From: Fragum whitleyi | Taxonomy: Eukaryota; Mollusca; Bivalvia; Cardiida; Cardiidae | DNA length: 64,000 nt | NCBI GenBank assembly: GCA_948146395.1 | Contig: OX411544.1 | Location: forward strand, 37,728,630 to 37,792,629 | Direction of reading: 5' to 3' | Part shown: positions 21,901 to 30,008 of the stretch, piece after piece | How positions within the stretch are numbered: position 1 is the first letter of the stretch | How the letters are laid out: every line of letters begins with the position of its first letter | Notes under the pieces: generated by a model | The model's input: the letters and a program-made list of their open reading frames with translations, nothing else | Told to the model about the DNA's origin: nothing | Database searches by the model: none | Program-made: the position numbers and the translations under genes

Positions 21901-23234
21901 GCATTTGAATCTTAAACCCGAAACACCCCATCTATCGATATATATTTCAGTGGACAATGAATAAATTGCTTGAAAAGCAGTATGCCAATGAATCAAATAA
22001 TTTCGGGTTTTTTACACGACTGAAAAGAGACTAACACAACCAGGCGAACTCTTATAATCAACAGATGATTATATTTTTCTTGTATAGTCAGTTCCAGTAA
22101 AATTTAAAAATAAAACAACCAAGAAAAGATAAAGAGAACTTACCTTGTAAATCGTATTATTCATAACAGGTCATTAATTTCGGTTTTATTTCTCATTCAG
22201 CCATTGCTAACAATATCATCCGAGCTGTTCAGAGCAGCAGACGAACCATTCTGATAATATCGCCGAATTTTGTCAAGAGCGAGTTTACTAGGTTTGAATA
22301 CCAGGTGGCGCAACAAGAAATGTTGAAGCATAAACACCGAATCATTCCGATATTACTTGATGACATCACAGAACATAAAGATACCATTGATCCCAACTTG
22401 AAGGTCATTCTAGGATCAGGTCTGTAATATATTTTTTCTAAATGCTTTTTAGAACACTGCAATCAGTCTGGTTCTGGCTTAAATTTGTCCAACAATAATT
22501 AAAAACCGACAGTGTGAGCTAAAATCAGACTACTCATCTGTGCAGGTTGATCTGTACATTTACTGTCTGCCAAGTCGTTTTGTCCATTTCAGCAAAAAGT
22601 ACTTTTAAGTGTACTACACTAGTAAAATTGAATTCAGCTTTGACTCTTTGATAAAAATAATAAGATAAACGGATTACAAGTTCCCACTAGTAAGTTGTCG
22701 CAAATCGTGTATTTTTGTAAACTTAAATAGGCCTACATTTGAGTTATCCGTCAAAACTATCATCATTTAGAAATAATTCCAATGAATAGTTTAACTTTAG
22801 CTCAAAATAAAAAAAATCTCATATGTCAAATATCGGCTATAGACTAAATAACATTTTTTCTTATTTATTTAGTGACTTATCTGGAATGGCCCCAGGAACA
22901 AACAGAGAAAAAGCTATCTAAATTCTGGAAGAGACTACAGCTATCCTTACCAAAGAAACGGTCTTTGATAGAAAAAGATGGCGAAGAAAGAAAGATTTCT
23001 ACCAAAGAAAATAAACTTTACATTGAGATAGACACACCCACAATAAAAAACAATAATGTGATAATTAAAGTCCCTGAATATATCGAGAAAGAAGATGCTT
23101 CTTATACAACAATAGATGACACGGAAACTGTGTATGACAAAATAGACGATTTAAAAATTAAAGAAACAAGAGAAAACGATATCAAGAGACAAGTGAATGA
23201 GTATGTGGATATATTAGAATGCACTAGAATGTAG
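15531..23234 (+). CDS. EGF-like / transmembrane / TIR receptor with ITAM-like tail (whole gene, 6 coding exons)
   Basis: Coding exons 15531-15942, 16646-17305, 18626-18793, 21398-21541, 22201-22419 and 22873-23234 join in one frame of 1965 bases (654 residues plus stop), all with GT-AG sites and all at phase 1. Predicted order: signal peptide (about 1-25, hydrophobic SIFTLTIAIVSIS); Ser/Thr-rich stalk (27-58); cysteine-rich EGF-like modules (about 74-141, 175-211 and 268-349, plus a short Cys cluster 227-246); one membrane helix (368-392); TIR domain (about 417-558) with box 1 DAFISY, BB loop RDFIPGD and box 3 KFWKRL; then an acidic tail. The tail has YIEI, YTTI, YDKI and YVDI; YTTI and YDKI are spaced as in an ITAM, with Asp at -3. 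TIR domains signal in innate immunity by adaptor assembly or NAD cleavage; Glu494 sits where NADase TIRs have their catalytic Glu, but activity is not shown. Likely a cell-surface immune or phagocytic receptor (inference). A 5' UTR exon probably lies upstream. Confidence 0.9.
15943..16645 (+). other. Intron 1 of the EGF-TIR gene, with internal duplication
   Basis: It runs from donor gtgaga to acceptor cacag. It holds two related blocks (about 16034-16339 and 16346-16780 into the exon). Each contains a short inverted-repeat insertion (gggagaaat with attctccc near 16161-16213, and a related one near 16512-16561). Confidence 0.7.
16258..16339 (+). pseudogene. Partial duplicate of coding exon 2 inside intron 1
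   Basis: The segment translates as DTSTDISTSPTSYTDNATEP, matching DTTTDISTSPSSNTGSTPEP of the real exon, and goes on CVVGGCYL where the real exon has CNSGCCLE. The match then breaks off. The intronic sequence before it (from 16034, agaaacactttgcat) is repeated after it (from 16346). This indicates a tandem duplication of intron plus exon, followed by loss of the rest of the first exon copy. Confidence 0.7.
16646..17305 (+). CDS. Coding exon 2: further EGF-like modules
   Basis: The acceptor attgtcacag gives GERCERL, completing the EGF-like module of exon 1 in frame. The exon then has a Ser/Thr linker, a CNSGCCLECGNHGTC module ending CDPSYTGEKC, a short cluster ACSLDCPSGYEC, a second Ser/Thr linker, and a module pair that repeats the layout of exon 1 (MCPGGLMCMWGAC, then QCCRDCGENGTCYYD). 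The repeated DCGENG(N/T)C block shows that these are internally duplicated modules. The donor is CTGCAG|gtattt, phase 1. Confidence 0.88.
17306..18303 (+). other. Intron 2 of the EGF-TIR gene, with a foldback element near its donor
   Basis: The first part (17320-17725) is a copy of the foldback family also present at 49945-50325. The remainder to 18303 is unremarkable AT-rich sequence with no recognised exon. Confidence 0.6.
17320..17725. mobile_element. Foldback element, 'tgataatctcacc' family, copy 1
   Basis: It starts ggtggtttatcgagataaac and has a central hairpin in which caacaaaagctatattttca faces gtgaaatatagcttttgtgt, ended by cgatcttgcaaaacaaacga. It lies 15 bases after the donor of coding exon 2. 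Confidence 0.7.
18304..18431 (+). pseudogene. Tandem copy 1 of the transmembrane exon (decayed or alternative 3' exon)
   Basis: After the acceptor aaactgttttcag the copy reads AVLPHNEDTRMLIVGVCVGI, then a hydrophobic stretch, and stops at TGA 18429-18431 with no donor. It is clearly homologous to the exon at 18626-18793. Splicing exon 2 to this copy would keep the frame and give a membrane-anchored receptor with a tail of about ten residues and no TIR. It could be a decayed duplicate or a real alternative terminal exon; transcripts would decide. Confidence 0.7.
18466..18641 (+). pseudogene. Tandem copy 2 of the transmembrane exon (decayed or alternative 3' exon)
   Basis: This copy follows the weaker acceptor aaccgttttcaag and reads AVARPGEGKLMLIVGVCVGI, then a helix interrupted by prolines and tyrosines (IIPFPIISLLYYYY). 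It stays open through the acceptor of copy 3 to a TGA at 18639-18641. It lacks a donor at the place used by copy 3. It may be a decayed duplicate or may serve as a terminal exon giving a TIR-less protein. Confidence 0.65.
18626..18793 (+). CDS. Coding exon 3: transmembrane segment (intact copy)
   Basis: Acceptor cctgtttttcag and donor GATG|gtgagt, 168 bases, phase 1 at both ends. It encodes a short extracellular end (VVQHDEDKF), a hydrophobic helix (MLIVGVCVGIVMFLIIIFAV continuing through LLYVM), a basic stop-transfer WRHR and the juxtamembrane KIVHYFQGYEDD. This is the only one of three tandem copies with a downstream donor that leads into the TIR exons. Confidence 0.87.
18811..20758. mobile_element. 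DNA transposon remnant with terminal inverted repeats, in intron 3 of the EGF-TIR gene
   Basis: The left end aagccttgtttacatttgcc (from 18812) is matched in reverse complement at 20730-20757, with two or three differences. The right subterminal part is rich in CCGTACG/CACGG motifs (20275-20720). No transposase frame remains. A tandem-repeat element (18865-20256) is nested inside, so the original element was much shorter. A target duplication could not be assigned. Confidence 0.6.
18865..20256 (+). repeat. Tandem-repeat element with (GGCGTC)n head, nested in the transposon
   Basis: It begins gctcgactattcgaagaata with a (GGCGTC)n run at 18909-18964. About seven degenerate units of roughly 177 bases follow, each starting near ttggttaagtttttacgtgc (18971, 19136, 19313, 19492, 19668, 19846, 20022). 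It ends in gaatagtcgagcttcgctgt, the complement of its head. A reverse-orientation relative lies at 53765-54720. The frame 19599-19982 is only this repeat read through. Confidence 0.8.
21195..21390. mobile_element. MITE of the 'cattcattccaaa' family, abutting the TIR exon
   Basis: It has a hairpin core aattttgttcatcctgaac with its complement, inside taaagggaggtaat and attacctccctttaa. An A/C-rich half with repeated cattcattccaaa follows, then the end ttcacgattttgttaactgt. Close relatives are at 14790-15065, 44415-44790, 50655-51085, 57340-57990 and 58195-58770. Confidence 0.7.
21398..21541 (+). CDS. Coding exon 4: TIR domain, N-terminal part
   Basis: Acceptor ttaactgtatttcag and donor GACA|gtgagt, phase 1 at both ends. 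It encodes DDREWDAFISYKSDPKDEEF, then the first helix and VHFRDFIPGD, which is the canonical TIR box 1 through BB loop. The 22 bases before atttcag match the end of a local MITE family (compare 51060-51085), so the acceptor lies directly against a transposon remnant. Confidence 0.92.
22201..22419 (+). CDS. Coding exon 5: TIR domain, central part
   Basis: Acceptor tttctcattcag and donor GATCAG|gtctgt, phase 1. It encodes TIANNIIRAVQSSRRTILII, then SPNFVKSEFTRFEYQ with Glu494 in the helix that carries the conserved Glu of TIR domains, then HRIIPILLDDI. The conserved TIR order (helix B, strand C with ILIISPNF, helix C, strand D with IIPILL) is complete. Confidence 0.92.
22873..23234 (+). CDS. 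Coding exon 6: end of TIR domain and ITAM-like cytoplasmic tail
   Basis: Acceptor ttatttatttag. The exon opens VTYLEWPQ, then KLSKFWKRLQLSLPKKR (TIR box 3), and continues for about 90 residues of charged tail to TAG 23232-23234. The tail holds YIEI (584-587), YTTI (612-615), YDKI (622-625) and YVDI (645-648). YTTI and YDKI are six residues apart and Asp609 precedes the first Tyr by three, which fits the ITAM pattern [DE]xxYxx[LI]x(6-12)Yxx[LI]. Phosphorylation and SH2-kinase binding are inferred from the pattern only. Confidence 0.9.
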
Positions 23235-23243
23235 AAAAATTAG

Positions 23244-23395
23244 CGGATTTCTGGCTCCGCCCCTTGATTTTTGGCTCCGCCCCTTAATTACTAGTTCCAA
23301 CCCTTGATTACTGGCCTCGCCTCTTGATTACTGGCCCCGCCTCTCGTTTATTGGCCCCTCTTATTGAATACTGGCCCCGCTCCGTGACTACCGTC
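23244..23395 (+). repeat. GC-rich short tandem repeat just after the EGF-TIR stop codon
   Basis: About six degenerate units of roughly 25 bases built on attactggccccgcctcttg start ten bases after the stop codon. They would lie in the 3' UTR. The nearest AATAAA on this strand is at 23932-23937, beyond a MITE copy. Confidence 0.7.
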
Positions 23396-23418
23396 ACTAC
23401 ACACGCATCGGATAAAAT

Positions 23419-23649
23419 ATGAGTCTGTACGTGACATTTCCAACAATTTCACTCGTGCGCAACGTTGAGACTCGGATCTGTCTGTGCGACCGCACAGTCT
23501 GATCAGAATCTAAACTATGCGCCCGATAGATTGCTACGGACCTAAAATCGCTATGAATTTAGTTTTAGTTGTGTGGGTGTCCAGGTTACTCAACGTCTTT
23601 TCAGTCACGCACACATGAAATTGTTGGAAATGTCAGACACCGGCTCATA
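23419..23649. mobile_element. Foldback MITE, 'gcctgtgcgtgacatttcc' family, copy 1
   Basis: It starts gagtctgtacgtgacatttc and ends with the complement gaaatgtcagacaccggctc. An inner hairpin gcacagtctgatcag lies in its left half. It falls about 185 bases after the EGF-TIR stop codon. A broken partial copy is at 25785-25880. Confidence 0.75.
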
Positions 23650-24636
23650 TGTCAATTGTCTGTCAAATTATGAGACCACGGACATGGAACAAACAGCAGA
23701 CTGGTGGAGGGCCCCTTAAACGTCTTAACTACAGCGTTTTAAAGCTGTAGTTACGACGTTTAAGTCGCCCTTTCGCGAAAATCTTTGAAACAAAACGTCG
23801 AAAAATGACGTTCTTCAACAGTCATCTCATTCTAAGTGAGTGTTTCGATCATCCAATCGATGTTTGTTTTTTTTGTTTGTTTGTTTTTTGTTTTTTTTTT
23901 TACAGCAGATATCTATTGATCACGACTCACCAATAAAGCATTTTTTCATGAATGGCGCAAAATATCGAGATCTTTTAAACTACGCGGACAAAACATCATT
24001 CGGAATCACTTGTGTTAAACTCATAATCCGAATGATGAATGGCTATTTTACCTTACTCTCATAATTTCGTTTTAAAATATTAATCTAATTAATGCTACGT
24101 TTACACCATGTTCCCGGCAGCCACGACAGCCCCGTTTCAAAACGGCATGAACGTGAGGCAACGTAGGGGGACGGGATAGGCAAACGTGACGGACCGTGAT
24201 TGCCGGGGTTGCCGTGCCAGATTTTTTGGATGTCCAAAAATTTGCCACGGCAATCACGGCGGAAATGAGAAACGTAGTAGGCCGTAGAAAAACGGGAATG
24301 AACGCAACGAACCGTGACAGTACGTAGCAGGCCGTAACAAAACTTGGAGGCGATCCTTAGTGCGACGGGAAGCATGAGTTTTCCCCGGCATCTCACGGTG
24401 TTTTCAAGTTGTGTCACGTTCTGCTGCGTTTTGTCACGGTTCTTCCAAGGTTACTGCGCGTTCTGTCACGTTTTGCCAAGTTGTGCTACGTTCCTCACGG
24501 CAAGCTACGGTGTATGTTAACCGTTTTGTTGCGTTCGGTCACGGCGCATCCCGGCGAGTTGCGTTTACATGCCCGGTGGGACACGGCGCGTTCCGTTCTA
24601 CTACGGTCTGACACGACGAGCACGGTCTGCGTTTGG

Positions 24637-24649
24637 AGTATAAAAAGCA
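24637..24649 (+). promoter_or_regulatory. TATA box inside the Harbinger element
   Basis: The word tataaaaag stands about 60 bases before the start codon of the plus-strand remnant exon, a normal distance once a 5' UTR of about 30 bases is allowed. Confidence 0.45.
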
Positions 24650-24697
24650 AGCCGTTTGTCAGTCAAGTTTCATTCGATCGACGAGAATAGGACGAGC

Positions 24698-24818
24698 ATG
24701 CCACCAAAAAAGGAAAGACGGGTAAGGGTACGATGCCCTGCACCATCCGAGCAGGAAAATACTGAAGATGAATGTACAGTTGTTGACCCGGTAGAAGTGG
24801 AACCTGAGGCATCCTCAG
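24698..24818 (+). pseudogene. First exon of the second Harbinger gene (Myb/SANT-type partner), remnant
   Basis: The exon begins MPPKKERRVRVRCPAPSEQE and ends VEVEPEASS before CCTCAG|gtagtt. A TATA box (gagtataaaaagc) lies about 60 bases upstream at 24637-24649. Position and style fit the short partner gene of Harbinger elements. The DNA-binding domain would have been in a later exon that is deleted here. The function is inferred from the context. Confidence 0.55.
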
Positions 24819-25064
24819 GTAGTTTATAAAGACTTTGACGTCTTCGGTACGAAACTCTTTAAATATAAATGTTGTATAGTGGCCAAGTTGTTGTCGCCTG
24901 TATTCTGACAACCATCTGCGCACCCATTTGGTTCTTGGTCTTCTTGTCCGCCTTCTTCCTGACTGCTGCACTGTCTCGCCTCTCTGCAACTTCTGATGGA
25001 CAGACTTGATATATGCGCCTAGCAAACATACAAATACAAAGTCTTCTTCGTCTGAAATATCCAT
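24811..25064 (-). pseudogene. Harbinger transposase, N-terminal fragment
   Basis: The frame starts MDISDEEDFVFVCLLGAYIK and continues with an Arg-rich stretch and TKWVRRWLSEYRRQQLGHYT, TFIFKEFRTEDVKVFINYLR. It matches the N-terminal layout of HARBI1-type transposases (acidic start, Arg-rich block, W-V-x-x-W-L, then the F-x-x-FLRM region). The family-like sequence stops at LRMPQ near 24811, where a possible donor or deletion junction lies. The frame runs on to 24663 without similarity. The DDE catalytic part is absent, so this copy cannot encode an active enzyme. Confidence 0.75.
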
Positions 25065-25891
25065 GGTTTTATCAGTCTACGGATGGCAAAGTTTGCTACT
25101 GCTTTTGGGGGTATTTATACCGTGGCAACAAACGCGATACAATTATTCCCGGCATCCACGTTTGTCCGTAGAAAGCCTTGACAGACCGTGAAATAACGTA
25201 ACAGACCTTGCTCCAAACGTGGGAATCGTGAGGGAACTTAACTGAACGTGGTATGCCGTAACGGAACGTACTGGCATCCGTCGTAGACCGTGGACTAAAA
25301 CGGGGACATCCGTGGTTGACCGTGGACTAAACCGTAGTGTGCCTTGGAGCCTCTGGGGCTACCCAGTCACGGTCGGTTACGAGTCGCAGGTAAACTTAAC
25401 AAGACGTAACAAAACGTGAAAACGGAGACAAAAATAACCAAACTCTCACGGCGCGCTACGTTTCAGACAAGCGTGGCTGCCGTGAACATGGTGTAAACGT
25501 AGCATAAAGATCCACATTAAAAAAGCTGCATTTACGACATTTTTGGTTGCCAACTAACTATATAGATACTCAATATTCAATGAGATTATTATTTAATATT
25601 GGATGTACGTTTCTAAGAAATCCTTTTTAAATCAAGCATAATACTTATATCTTGTGTTTTTAAACATTGTTAATAAACTGTCAGTGACGAATTAATATTT
25701 GTTCGATCGATTGTGTAAGAAAGAACCCCCGGTCAAAAATATTACGTCTAGACTTATGACATATGATCTTCTGCTTTGCATTTCAAAGAATTTACTAGCG
25801 CGCAATGTGAAGACTCTGATCAGACTGTGTATTCACACAGTCTGATCAAGGTCTTCTCTACGCGTTCAATAGATAACCCCCGACTCACTTT

Positions 25892-26209
25892 TTATAAGCC
25901 CGTATTATGTGATCACCCGTGGTATCCGTCGTCCGTATGTCTGGCGGGCAGCATTAACTTTTTTCCGGAGAGTAACTTTGTCATCTTAGCTCAATGGATC
26001 TTTTCGAAAATATAGAAAAAGAGTTATCGGTCCTGACTACTCTCCAGTGTATTTGATTAAGGAGACGGTCATCAATCTATTTCCGGGTAGCAAATTTATA
26101 AGCCCGTATTATGTGATCACCAGTGGTGTCCGTCGTCCGTATGTCGGGCGAGCAGCGTTAACTTCTTTTTCATGAGAATGACTTTGTCATCTTAGTTCAA
26201 TTGACTTGA
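25892..26209 (+). repeat. Two direct repeats of about 108 bases
   Basis: Copies at 25892-25999 and 26096-26209 share ataagcccgtattatgtgat, cgtcgtccgtatgtc and tttgtcatctta. The downstream part resembles a MITE end (26318-26368). Confidence 0.7.
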
Positions 26210-27092
26210 AACTTGACAGTTACGTTCCTCCCATGAATACGGAGTGTGGTACACAAGAACCATAAATCTAGACGAGGTAAAGTTAAACGTAATTCAATCA
26301 ATACTAGCAAATCGTACATACGAGCCTTTGTGTGACATTTCCAACAATTTTATGTGTGCGTGATGGGAAGACATTCATAATTAAAGATATACTCTCCGTC
26401 TTCGGATAGTTTGGCATATACAACATTTGATGGGTTACATATAAAAGAGACAAAACAAGATAAACAACACTTTTTAATCATTAAGGAAACTCACACACAT
26501 AACCATACATAACTTCGAACTCAAAATCTTTCGTCTTGGCTGATGTACATGTTTGCATGTAATTATGTAAACCACTTCTGCATCCAAGAATCCAAATGCC
26601 TTCTTGAAGACGGATTATATCATTTTTATCATTTGTGTCATTTGATATGAAGAATGGCGAATTAAGTTCATGTCTTAATTCAGATAATTGCTTGAAACTA
26701 TCAGTATCATCAAGTATTTTAAAGAAACTAAAAGCATGTCGCTTTAACATTTGTATTTATTTGTTTGTTTGTTTGTTTGGAGTTTTTTTTTTTTTTCAAA
26801 ATCTCGATTTAGAACTACAGATATATCCTAACCCCGTGGGTTAAAACGATAAACAAATCTATAAATACAAAAACATTTATTATGCAATATTCAACTTGAA
26901 ATAAGGGACACATTCAAAGGCAGTTGCTTTATGCTTTATTCCATAACAAGCATTCGCTTTGTCTGACGATTGATTAATAGCCACCTAACTCTTAAACAAG
27001 CCTGAATCCATTCCTGGTGGTGGGAGTTGTTCCAGAATTCCATTTAATCGGTTCTCGATTTGGTTAATTGCAACTCTTGTTATAGATCCACA

Positions 27093-27172
27093 AGTTTATG
27101 TGAGTGATCAAAGGTCAATTTTGTCTATACCTGTATAGACAAAATTGACTTTTGATCACTCGCCTTAACTTT
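27093..27172. repeat. Palindrome
   Basis: gtgagtgatcaaaggtcaat pairs with attgacttttgatcactcgc around gtctatacctgtatagac. A relative is at 11641-11715. Confidence 0.75.
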
Positions 27173-28379
27173 GGCATCAATAATTGGGTTCACCCGGTCT
27201 GTGTTGAAGCATGTGTTTTGGGTGTCTGTATGGATGTTGGCATCACTTGATGTCGCTTGATTCTGCCTGTTATCGTTGTTACGGTGTTTAAGGTCGCGTC
27301 GGACGGTCTAACATCTATCTTTTTATATATGGCGTGAAACTGAAAGGAATCATTGTGAAAATAATTAAGAAATATATTTGTACCAATATTAAGTCTTTTC
27401 AACTTTTTTTGACATTTCCTATTTGACCAAATTGAAAAATGGAGCTGACGACGATGTCAAATAAGTGTAATTTGACCGGAAACTCGAAAAATTTCATTGC
27501 AAATTATTGTGAGAAAAAGAAAAATTAAAAAGAAAAATTGTCTGTTTCTCACTTTTTAAACATACTGTGACTCAAATATCAAGGCTTTTACATAGGAAAT
27601 GGTTAAGTAAAAGGTTGGGTATGAACACATTGTACATGAACTACTTCGTCGGTGAAATATCACAATTAAAGTTCCAAGAATAATGCTGAATTCATGAAGT
27701 TCGCATCTTTCAGTGATAAACTATCGATAAACAACGAAACGTTGTATTTACAACTTTAATCAATTTTTGATTACGATACTTTGGCGATCCAACGATGGTA
27801 TATTTTACTGAACAAGATTTATACAATTTAGTATTAACTGGAAAATTCAGGATAAATATTTGATGATATTGTTGGTACAAAACTTATTTAAGGAAGTTCG
27901 CTCCTTAGAAATTTGGTTCATTGCGCAACAGGAACTTCCGGCCACTTTGGTACCACGCACTCGTTCACGCCAAATAGTTTCCATAAATGATTTATCGAAA
28001 AAAAGGCACAATATCACAAAACTCGTCCTTTAGGATTTTTTAAAGGCAATACAATACACTTGATTTCAATCTTTCGGCAAAATTTTAGCTAAATATCGTA
28101 TAAATCAACACAGCTATTTTGTTTGTTTAATACAGGATGTGACATCAATGTCGTTTTTGTACGTTTAAGCGACGTCGACGTTCCCGCACTTTATAGGTCG
28201 TCAAATTACGTTATGTTAAAATCCTTTAAAGTGTAGCCCGTGTAATGTTCCGTCTGTAGTTGGTTTATCCATGATAATTTATGAATCTAATTTGGCCTGG
28301 TTATGCACTAAGGTTTTGTGTATTCTAAACACATACTCTTTGGAACTATTAAATAATTTATCCGGATTTTTATCTTTTA

Positions 28380-28720
28380 TTGTGACCTTAGCACTGGAAT
28401 TACAGACTCAATGACAACTTTACAAATGATGGTGTTCATGACTTGTGGAAGATGTAACGAGTTTTCAAAAAATCCATTAAGATATATCCAAATATCGTGA
28501 AAACCTTGATAATTCATTTTTATTTTTAACTTTGACCTCTTTGTGTGACCTTGACATTAGAACTACATTGTACATGGTGCCAGGATAGTAAATGCTTGTG
28601 CTAAGCTATTTTGAAAACGATCCATGAATACCAGAAATATGGTGTGGCAATGAATATTTTCAACCGATTTTGACCTTTGACCTCTTGCTAGGACTGTACC
28701 TCCGAGATAAAGTCTTGAGA
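28380..28720 (+). repeat. Interspersed repeat with 'tgaccttgac' words
   Basis: Repeated tttgacctctttgtgtgacc and tttgacctttgacctcttgc phrases in a degenerate pattern seen widely in bivalve genomes. No coding frame. Confidence 0.45.
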
Positions 28721-29109
28721 TAAGAAAAAATAGTAATGTGAATTAGAAATGCAATTCTCAAGTTGGCTTTCCAAAAATATTTCTCTGATTACTGATTTTG
28801 AATACTTTTTGTTGTAATGATATAGAAATGACATTTATTATTTAATACCTCCCTTTTATCCAAGAAAAAGTCAAAATATCGCAAAACCCAACTCAATTAC
28901 CCCATATTCTACTTATTTTTCAAGAATCGTTATCATGTCTTGAATTTACTGAGAAAATGGACTGTATATGTGATGTTATCACACGGATATTTGTATAATT
29001 ATAATATAACCTTTAATAAAAAATACCGATTTTGGAAAAAAAACAATTATAACAAAAGGTAAAACCCACCGCCAAACGAAAAGGGGATTCTTTATATAAA
29101 AACACCGAT

Positions 29110-29141
<32 letters not shown>

Positions 29142-29228
29142 GATGTGTGATATTCAATTTGCTTTTGCAATAAATTCTCTTAAATGAAAAGACGCGTACT
29201 TAATATTCTAGTAAGATAGATAATCGTA

Positions 29229-29560
29229 TTAAAGGTATATATAATACGTACTTAGTGTTTTGTATCAGAAAAAATATCTAACGAGGTTGGGAGAATTGAT
29301 CATTGTCGAGGCTCTGCCGAGACAATAATCAATTCTCACAACCGAGTTAGATATCTTTTCATACAATACACTTAGTACGTATTATATTTATCTTATAACC
29401 TCTTTTTGTCTTCTTTTCGTCGATGTTTCTAACTGAAATGCAAGTTTCTAAAAATAACTGCATGATATTATTGTTCTAAAAATAACTATGTGATATCATA
29501 AAAAATATCATACGGGATGTTAGCATACGGATATTTGTATAGTTATAAGATAAATAATAC
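29229..29560. mobile_element. Foldback MITE, 'aggttgggagaattgat' family, copy 1
   Basis: The central hairpin has gagaattgatcattgtcgag facing gagacaataatcaattctc, inside tacgtacttagtgttttgta and its complement. Relatives are at 42904-43215, 46108-46345 and 57019-57330. Part of the left half appears separately at 28972-29020. Confidence 0.7.
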
Positions 29561-29926
29561 TACCATGTCCCTCTTACTAATTTCCCTATGATATGCATGC
29601 GGTAACCGTAAAAAATCGTATGGACTACATACAGTTGTTTCGTGAATCTTCACTTCAAAATTGCTCTAGATCAGTCATTAATCAATACCGACAGTAGTCC
29701 ATATTTTCCGGTAAACCCTTTTCAAGTTTTCATTCCAAGTGAAATGAAAATTGAATCACAGTTGTTTCAATCATCCTGACGCGGAGAAAACTAAAGGGAG
29801 TACACCTAGTCTGATTTTAATTCTTTTGTCTCGCGACAAGTCTTGTCGAGTTATCGTTCATAACACGACGGTAAAATGTTAAGCTGATTATCCATAAGGT
29901 CATTGTTATTATCGCCAATGTCTATC

Positions 29927-29998
29927 TCCTCGTTAGTATAGTGGTAAGTATCCCCGCCTGTCACGCGGGAGACCGGGGTTCGATTCCCCGACGGGGAG
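29927..29998 (+). tRNA. tRNA-Asp (GTC)
   Basis: This 72-base cloverleaf has acceptor strands TCCTCGT and ACGGGGAG, A box TTAGTATAGTGG, anticodon stem CCCGC/GCGGG around CCTGTCAC (anticodon GTC at 29960-29962), and B box GGTTCGATTCC. It has no intron. All arms pair, so it looks functional. It delivers aspartate to GAC and GAU codons in cytosolic translation. Confidence 0.97.
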
Positions 29999-30004
29999 CG
30001 TTTA

Positions 30005-30008
30005 TTTT
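30005..30008 (+). terminator. RNA polymerase III terminator of tRNA-Asp
   Basis: A run of four T on the coding strand begins seven bases after the tRNA 3' end (after gcgttta). Confidence 0.7.

Larger units (their letters stand above)
24093..25504. mobile_element. Non-autonomous PIF/Harbinger DNA transposon
   Basis: The ends are inverted repeats (tgctacgtttacaccatg at 24093 and its complement ending 25504, the match continuing into the CGTGGC region). They are flanked by TAA at 24090-24092 and 25505-25507, the 3-base target site typical of PIF/Harbinger. Inside are first exons of both genes of such elements, facing each other: a transposase start on the minus strand and a small DNA-binding-type protein start on the plus strand. 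The centre, including the transposase catalytic part, is missing. Subterminal regions are packed with CACGG/CCGTG words. Confidence 0.85.

Noticed and set aside
24409..24690. Overlapping plus-strand frames rich in Arg/Val/Leu
   Set aside because: They are products of the CACGG/CCGTG subterminal repeats of the Harbinger element.
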